A stretch of DNA of 9,206 bases from Bacteroidales bacterium UBA3868 (GTDB lineage Bacteria > Bacteroidota > Bacteroidia > Bacteroidales > WCHB1-69). Of this stretch, positions 6,440 to 9,206 are shown one piece after another; position 1 is the stretch's first letter, and the number at the start of each line of letters is the position of its first letter. The translations under genes were made by a program, and so were the position numbers. Under the pieces are notes generated by a model. That model ran no database searches and was not told the origin of the DNA. It was given only the letters and a program-made list of their open reading frames with translations. The stretch covers positions 1 to 9,206 of the forward strand of contig DGGS01000005.1 of the NCBI GenBank assembly GCA_002392325.1, given 5' to 3'.

Positions 6440-7168
6440 CTATTCCCCTTTCAGAATATCGGCTATATGCATAATCTCCAAATCCACCCCATGCGCCAAT
6501 TTATAGGCTTCGAGATGCTGCAAACAACGGATATCCGTTGAGGTGACATATTCTGCTCCCATGCTGTATATCTTGCTGATAATCTCACCCGTAAGTGCCT
6601 CAGAAGCGGAAGGGTTCACTTTTGAAAAACGACCGTTTGCGCCACAGCAACCGTGAATGTCGTCATCCATGAGCAACTCTAGGCCCCGTGTGTTGCGCAA
6701 GAGCGTCTCTGGCGCGTTGTTTGCCGGATACACATTGCGCGCCGAACAGGACTTGAAATAGAAAACCTTATGCGGAAAATAGTTGCCCAGGCTCTCCACC
6801 TGCTTTACATTCACAATGTAATCGCACAACTCTCGCACATTGTTCGAAAAATTAGTCAAATCCGTAGGCGTATAAGCGTTTTTCAACAAATGCTTGTATT
6901 GGGTTTTCACATAACCGGCGCAAGTGCTGTCAGGAATGACAAAAGGGATATTCTTATCGCAATTATCCATAATCTTGATGGCCAAATCTTTCGCATATAC
7001 GATTTCCCCTTCCAAGTAAAAGCGGCAACCGCAGCAGGTCTGCTCATCAAAATACTGGCACAAGTCACCCAAACGCTCCAAGACCGTCAACGCACTATAT
7101 GCCGTACCGGATTGGAACATGTCCATCTGGCACGGAATATAGAGATTGACAATCTTACTTTCGGTCAT
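6440..7168 (-). CDS. Cysteine-rich CCG-domain Fe-S protein (LutA/YkgE-like)
   Basis: The 242-residue protein consists of two cysteine-rich CCG domains, as in LutA/YkgE and the HdrB subunit of heterodisulfide reductase. Repeat one has Cys13, the pair Cys45-Cys46-Gly and Cys83 in STCAGY. Repeat two has Cys141, Cys174-Cys175-Gly and Cys215 in TDIRCLQH. In relatives these cysteines bind an iron-sulfur cluster (noncubane type in HdrB) and take part in electron transfer. No signal peptide or membrane segment is seen, so it is likely cytoplasmic. LutA works with LutB and LutC in lactate oxidation, but neither is present here. The first CCG is followed by CRFYLEGE where LutA proteins usually read close to QPxxN, so this is a divergent branch. 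The start lies 32 bp behind the nrdJ stop on the same strand, suggesting cotranscription. Family certain, role unknown; electron supply to NrdJ is only a guess. Confidence 0.85.
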   Translation of the reverse strand: MTESKIVNLYIPCQMDMFQSGTAYSALTVLERLGDLCQYFDEQTCCGCRFYLEGEIVYAKDLAIKIMDNCDKNIPFVIPDSTCAGYVKTQYKHLLKNAYTPTDLTNFSNNVRELCDYIVNVKQVESLGNYFPHKVFYFKSCSARNVYPANNAPETLLRNTRGLELLMDDDIHGCCGANGRFSKVNPSASEALTGEIISKIYSMGAEYVTSTDIRCLQHLEAYKLAHGVDLEIMHIADILKGE

Positions 7169-7200
7169 ATATAGTTAGGTCGGTTAATGGGTTTTGCTTA

Positions 7201-9206
7201 TTAGGAACCACATTTGGAATAACCGCAGTTGGAGCAAACCAAACAGCCCTCTTTAAACTCCATGGTGTCAAGTTGGTGGCAGTTAGGGCACTCCACACCT
7301 TTTTGTTTGGTTCCGTCCTGAACGAATTTCTTAAGGGCACGGCATACACCATTACGCCAAGAGTTAATGCTCTCCTGACGGAAGTTGAGACCGGAAATGA
7401 TGCTTACAATGTTGTTCACCGGAATGCCGTTGCGCAACAAAGCGGAGGTCAGCTTGGCATAGTTCCAGAATTCCTGATCAAAGCAACGATCCAAACCACG
7501 GAGTATCACTTCGTAACCTGCCTTGTCCAAATATTTGAAATCATAGGACTTGCTTCCATCCTCGTGACGGTTTTTCACGATAATGCCGTGATCCACCCAC
7601 TTGGGCAGAATGAAACTCTCCTCACCCGTCTTTCCTGTGAAAATCTCATACGGCTGTCCGTTATACAATCCGATATAAGCCACCCAATCCTCACTGTTGT
7701 TCTTGAAATGGATGACATCAGCCTGCAGCTCTTTCGGACGCTTGAAATTCTTGGGTTTATCCTGCTTTTCGGGTTTCTTCTCATCCTTGCTGGCGGTAAT
7801 CAGCACGCCGTCACGAGAACCCTCACGATACACGGTGAGGCCCTTGCAGCCCACTTCCCACGCCTTCATGTAGAGGTCGGCAACCGTTTGCTCGTCTATA
7901 TCACTGGGCAGATTCACCGTCACCGAAATGGAGTGGTCCACCCATTTTTGCACAGAACCTTGCAACTCCACTTTCTTGATGTAATCCGTATCGGCGGCGG
8001 TTGCCTTGTAATACGGTGATTTCTGCATCAATTCCTGGAGTTCCTTTTCGCTCATGGTCGTCATCTGCTCGTATTTGTAACCTTGGGTCTCCGCCCAAGT
8101 GACAAACTTCTGGTGGAATACGATGTACTCCTCAAAACTGTCGCCCATCACATCCTTCACAGTATTTTTCTTAATGGACATGTCGTTGGGGTTCACTTTT
8201 CTTCTGCGCTTGTAGTACACATTGAAAGCGGGCTCCAGACCTGAAGTGGTTTGGGTGCAGATACTTACGCTTCCCGTGGGGGCAATGGTGAGCAGAGCGA
8301 TATTACGACGGCCGTAGCGGATCATATCCTCATACAATTTCGGATCGGCCTTTTGAATTCGTTGGATGAAGGGGTTGTGGCCCTCTTTGATGCAACTGTA
8401 AACCGGAAAAGCGCCACGCTCCTTAGCCATGGTGACGGAGGAACGGTAAGCGGCTAAAGCGAGTTGCTTGTGCAATTCGGTGGAGAAGGCGTTGCCCTCA
8501 TCGGAACCGTAGCGGATGTTCAAAGCTGCCAGCATATCGCCTTCGGCGGTGATGCCCAAACCGGTACGGCGGCCTTTGGTGGACTGCTTGCGGATCTTAA
8601 GCCACAATTCTCTCTCCACACGCTTCACATCCTCACTTTCGGGATCGCTGTCAATCTTAGCCAAAATCTGGTCAATCTTTTCCAACTCGAGATCGATAAG
8701 GTCATCCATCAAGCGTTGGGCGCACTGCACATGCTCTCTGAAAAGCGGCATGTTGAAATAGGCCTTGTCAGTGAAAGGATTCTCCACATAACTGTAGAGG
8801 TTCATAGCGATCAGACGGCAGCTGTCGTAAGGGCACAACGGAATCTCACCGCAAGGGTTGGTGGAAACAGTCTCAAAACCATCGGTTTTGTAGCAATCCG
8901 GCACCGACTCGCGCTGAATGGTATCCCAGAAAAGGATGCCCGGTTCAGCGGATTTCCATGCATTGTGAATGATTTTTTTCCAGAGTTTGGGAGCGTCTAT
9001 TTCCTGTTTATATTGCGGATTTTCAGAGCGGATAGGATATTGCTGCGTGTAAGAGGTGCCTGTTTTGGCGGCTTTCATGAAGTCATCATCCACTTTCACG
9101 GAAACATTAGCGCCAGTGACTTTCCCTTCTGTCATTTTAGCATCTATAAACTTCTCTGAATCAGGGTGTTTGATAGAAATCGTGAGCATCAGGGCGCCGC
9201 GGCGGC
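7201..9206 (-). CDS. nrdJ: Class II (B12-dependent) ribonucleotide reductase, N-terminus cut off
   Basis: NrdJ makes deoxyribonucleotides using adenosylcobalamin to create the active-site thiyl radical, so it needs no oxygen and is not damaged by it. About 668 codons are in the window. The frame is open at base 9206 and reads RRGALM into the window, so the apparent ATG at 9189 is internal; roughly 150-200 N-terminal residues are probably missing. Counting from that Met, the catalytic motif NPCGE is at 111-115 (thiyl cysteine 113), the APTGS motif at 303-307 (APTGSVSI continuing), a TSCPD-like region at about 485-625, and a zinc-ribbon tail with CPNC (634-637) and CSNCGYSKC (652-660). The tail cysteines are typical of this class and likely pass electrons from thioredoxin to the active site. 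The gene stops at 7201, 32 bp before a CCG-domain Fe-S gene. Confidence 0.96.
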   Translation of the reverse strand, partial: RRGALMLTISIKHPDSEKFIDAKMTEGKVTGANVSVKVDDDFMKAAKTGTSYTQQYPIRSENPQYKQEIDAPKLWKKIIHNAWKSAEPGILFWDTIQRESVPDCYKTDGFETVSTNPCGEIPLCPYDSCRLIAMNLYSYVENPFTDKAYFNMPLFREHVQCAQRLMDDLIDLELEKIDQILAKIDSDPESEDVKRVERELWLKIRKQSTKGRRTGLGITAEGDMLAALNIRYGSDEGNAFSTELHKQLALAAYRSSVTMAKERGAFPVYSCIKEGHNPFIQRIQKADPKLYEDMIRYGRRNIALLTIAPTGSVSICTQTTSGLEPAFNVYYKRRRKVNPNDMSIKKNTVKDVMGDSFEEYIVFHQKFVTWAETQGYKYEQMTTMSEKELQELMQKSPYYKATAADTDYIKKVELQGSVQKWVDHSISVTVNLPSDIDEQTVADLYMKAWEVGCKGLTVYREGSRDGVLITASKDEKKPEKQDKPKNFKRPKELQADVIHFKNNSEDWVAYIGLYNGQPYEIFTGKTGEESFILPKWVDHGIIVKNRHEDGSKSYDFKYLDKAGYEVILRGLDRCFDQEFWNYAKLTSALLRNGIPVNNIVSIISGLNFRQESINSWRNGVCRALKKFVQDGTKQKGVECPNCHQLDTMEFKEGCLVCSNCGYSKCGS

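Noticed and set aside
6286..6474. Small open frame of 62 codons
   Set aside because: It runs straight through the tRNA-Cys gene and its terminator, so it cannot be a normal protein gene.
7273..8019. Plus-strand open frame of 248 codons opposite nrdJ
   Set aside because: It is fully antisense to the conserved TSCPD and zinc-ribbon coding part of nrdJ and has no recognisable motif or start signal.
8464..9159. Plus-strand open frame of 231 codons opposite nrdJ
   Set aside because: It is antisense to the catalytic core of nrdJ, and its translation shows no family signature.
9187..9189. ATG as the start of the ribonucleotide reductase
   Set aside because: The frame stays open upstream to the window edge and reads RRGAL just before this Met, which is conserved NrdJ interior sequence, so the Met is internal.

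Overview
The window looks like a chromosomal segment of a Bacteroidota bacterium, most probably from the order Bacteroidales. Three things point there. Promoter-like sequences match the Bacteroides-type consensus (TTTG, about 19 bp, TAnnTTTG), with an exact case in front of the tRNA gene. Most genes have no Shine-Dalgarno sequence. The secretion signal of the large protein ends in the Ala|Gln cleavage pattern common in this phylum. No mobile element, CRISPR array or phage gene is visible.

Layout. The left edge holds the start of a thioredoxin gene (trxA, minus strand, C-terminus cut off by the window). An AT-rich divergent promoter region separates it from purA (plus strand), which makes adenylosuccinate for AMP synthesis. 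Nine bases after purA begins a 1004-residue, probably secreted protein. I read it as two tandem copies of the TldD/PmbA-related fold (metallopeptidase U62 relatives), the first copy having lost a middle segment. After a 127-bp gap come pyrB and pyrI, the catalytic and regulatory chains of aspartate transcarbamoylase. This pair resembles the clostridial type more than the usual Bacteroides type, and pyrB has a strong Shine-Dalgarno sequence with a TTG start, which is odd for this phylum. A tRNA-Cys(GCA) with its own promoter follows, then a hairpin with A and T tracts on its two sides that can terminate transcription from both directions. On the minus strand to the right edge lie a class II (B12-dependent) ribonucleotide reductase, nrdJ (its N-terminus lies beyond the window), and, 32 bp downstream of its stop, a cysteine-rich CCG-domain Fe-S protein related to LutA/YkgE/HdrB.

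Working together. Most of the window is nucleotide metabolism: purA for purines, pyrBI for pyrimidines, nrdJ for deoxynucleotides, with thioredoxin as a general disulfide reductant that commonly serves ribonucleotide reductases. The two genes that do not fit are the double TldD-related secreted protein in the purA transcription unit and the solitary CCG-domain protein behind nrdJ. These two and the anomalous pyrBI pair are the points most worth following up. I saw no clear evidence of an entirely new system.
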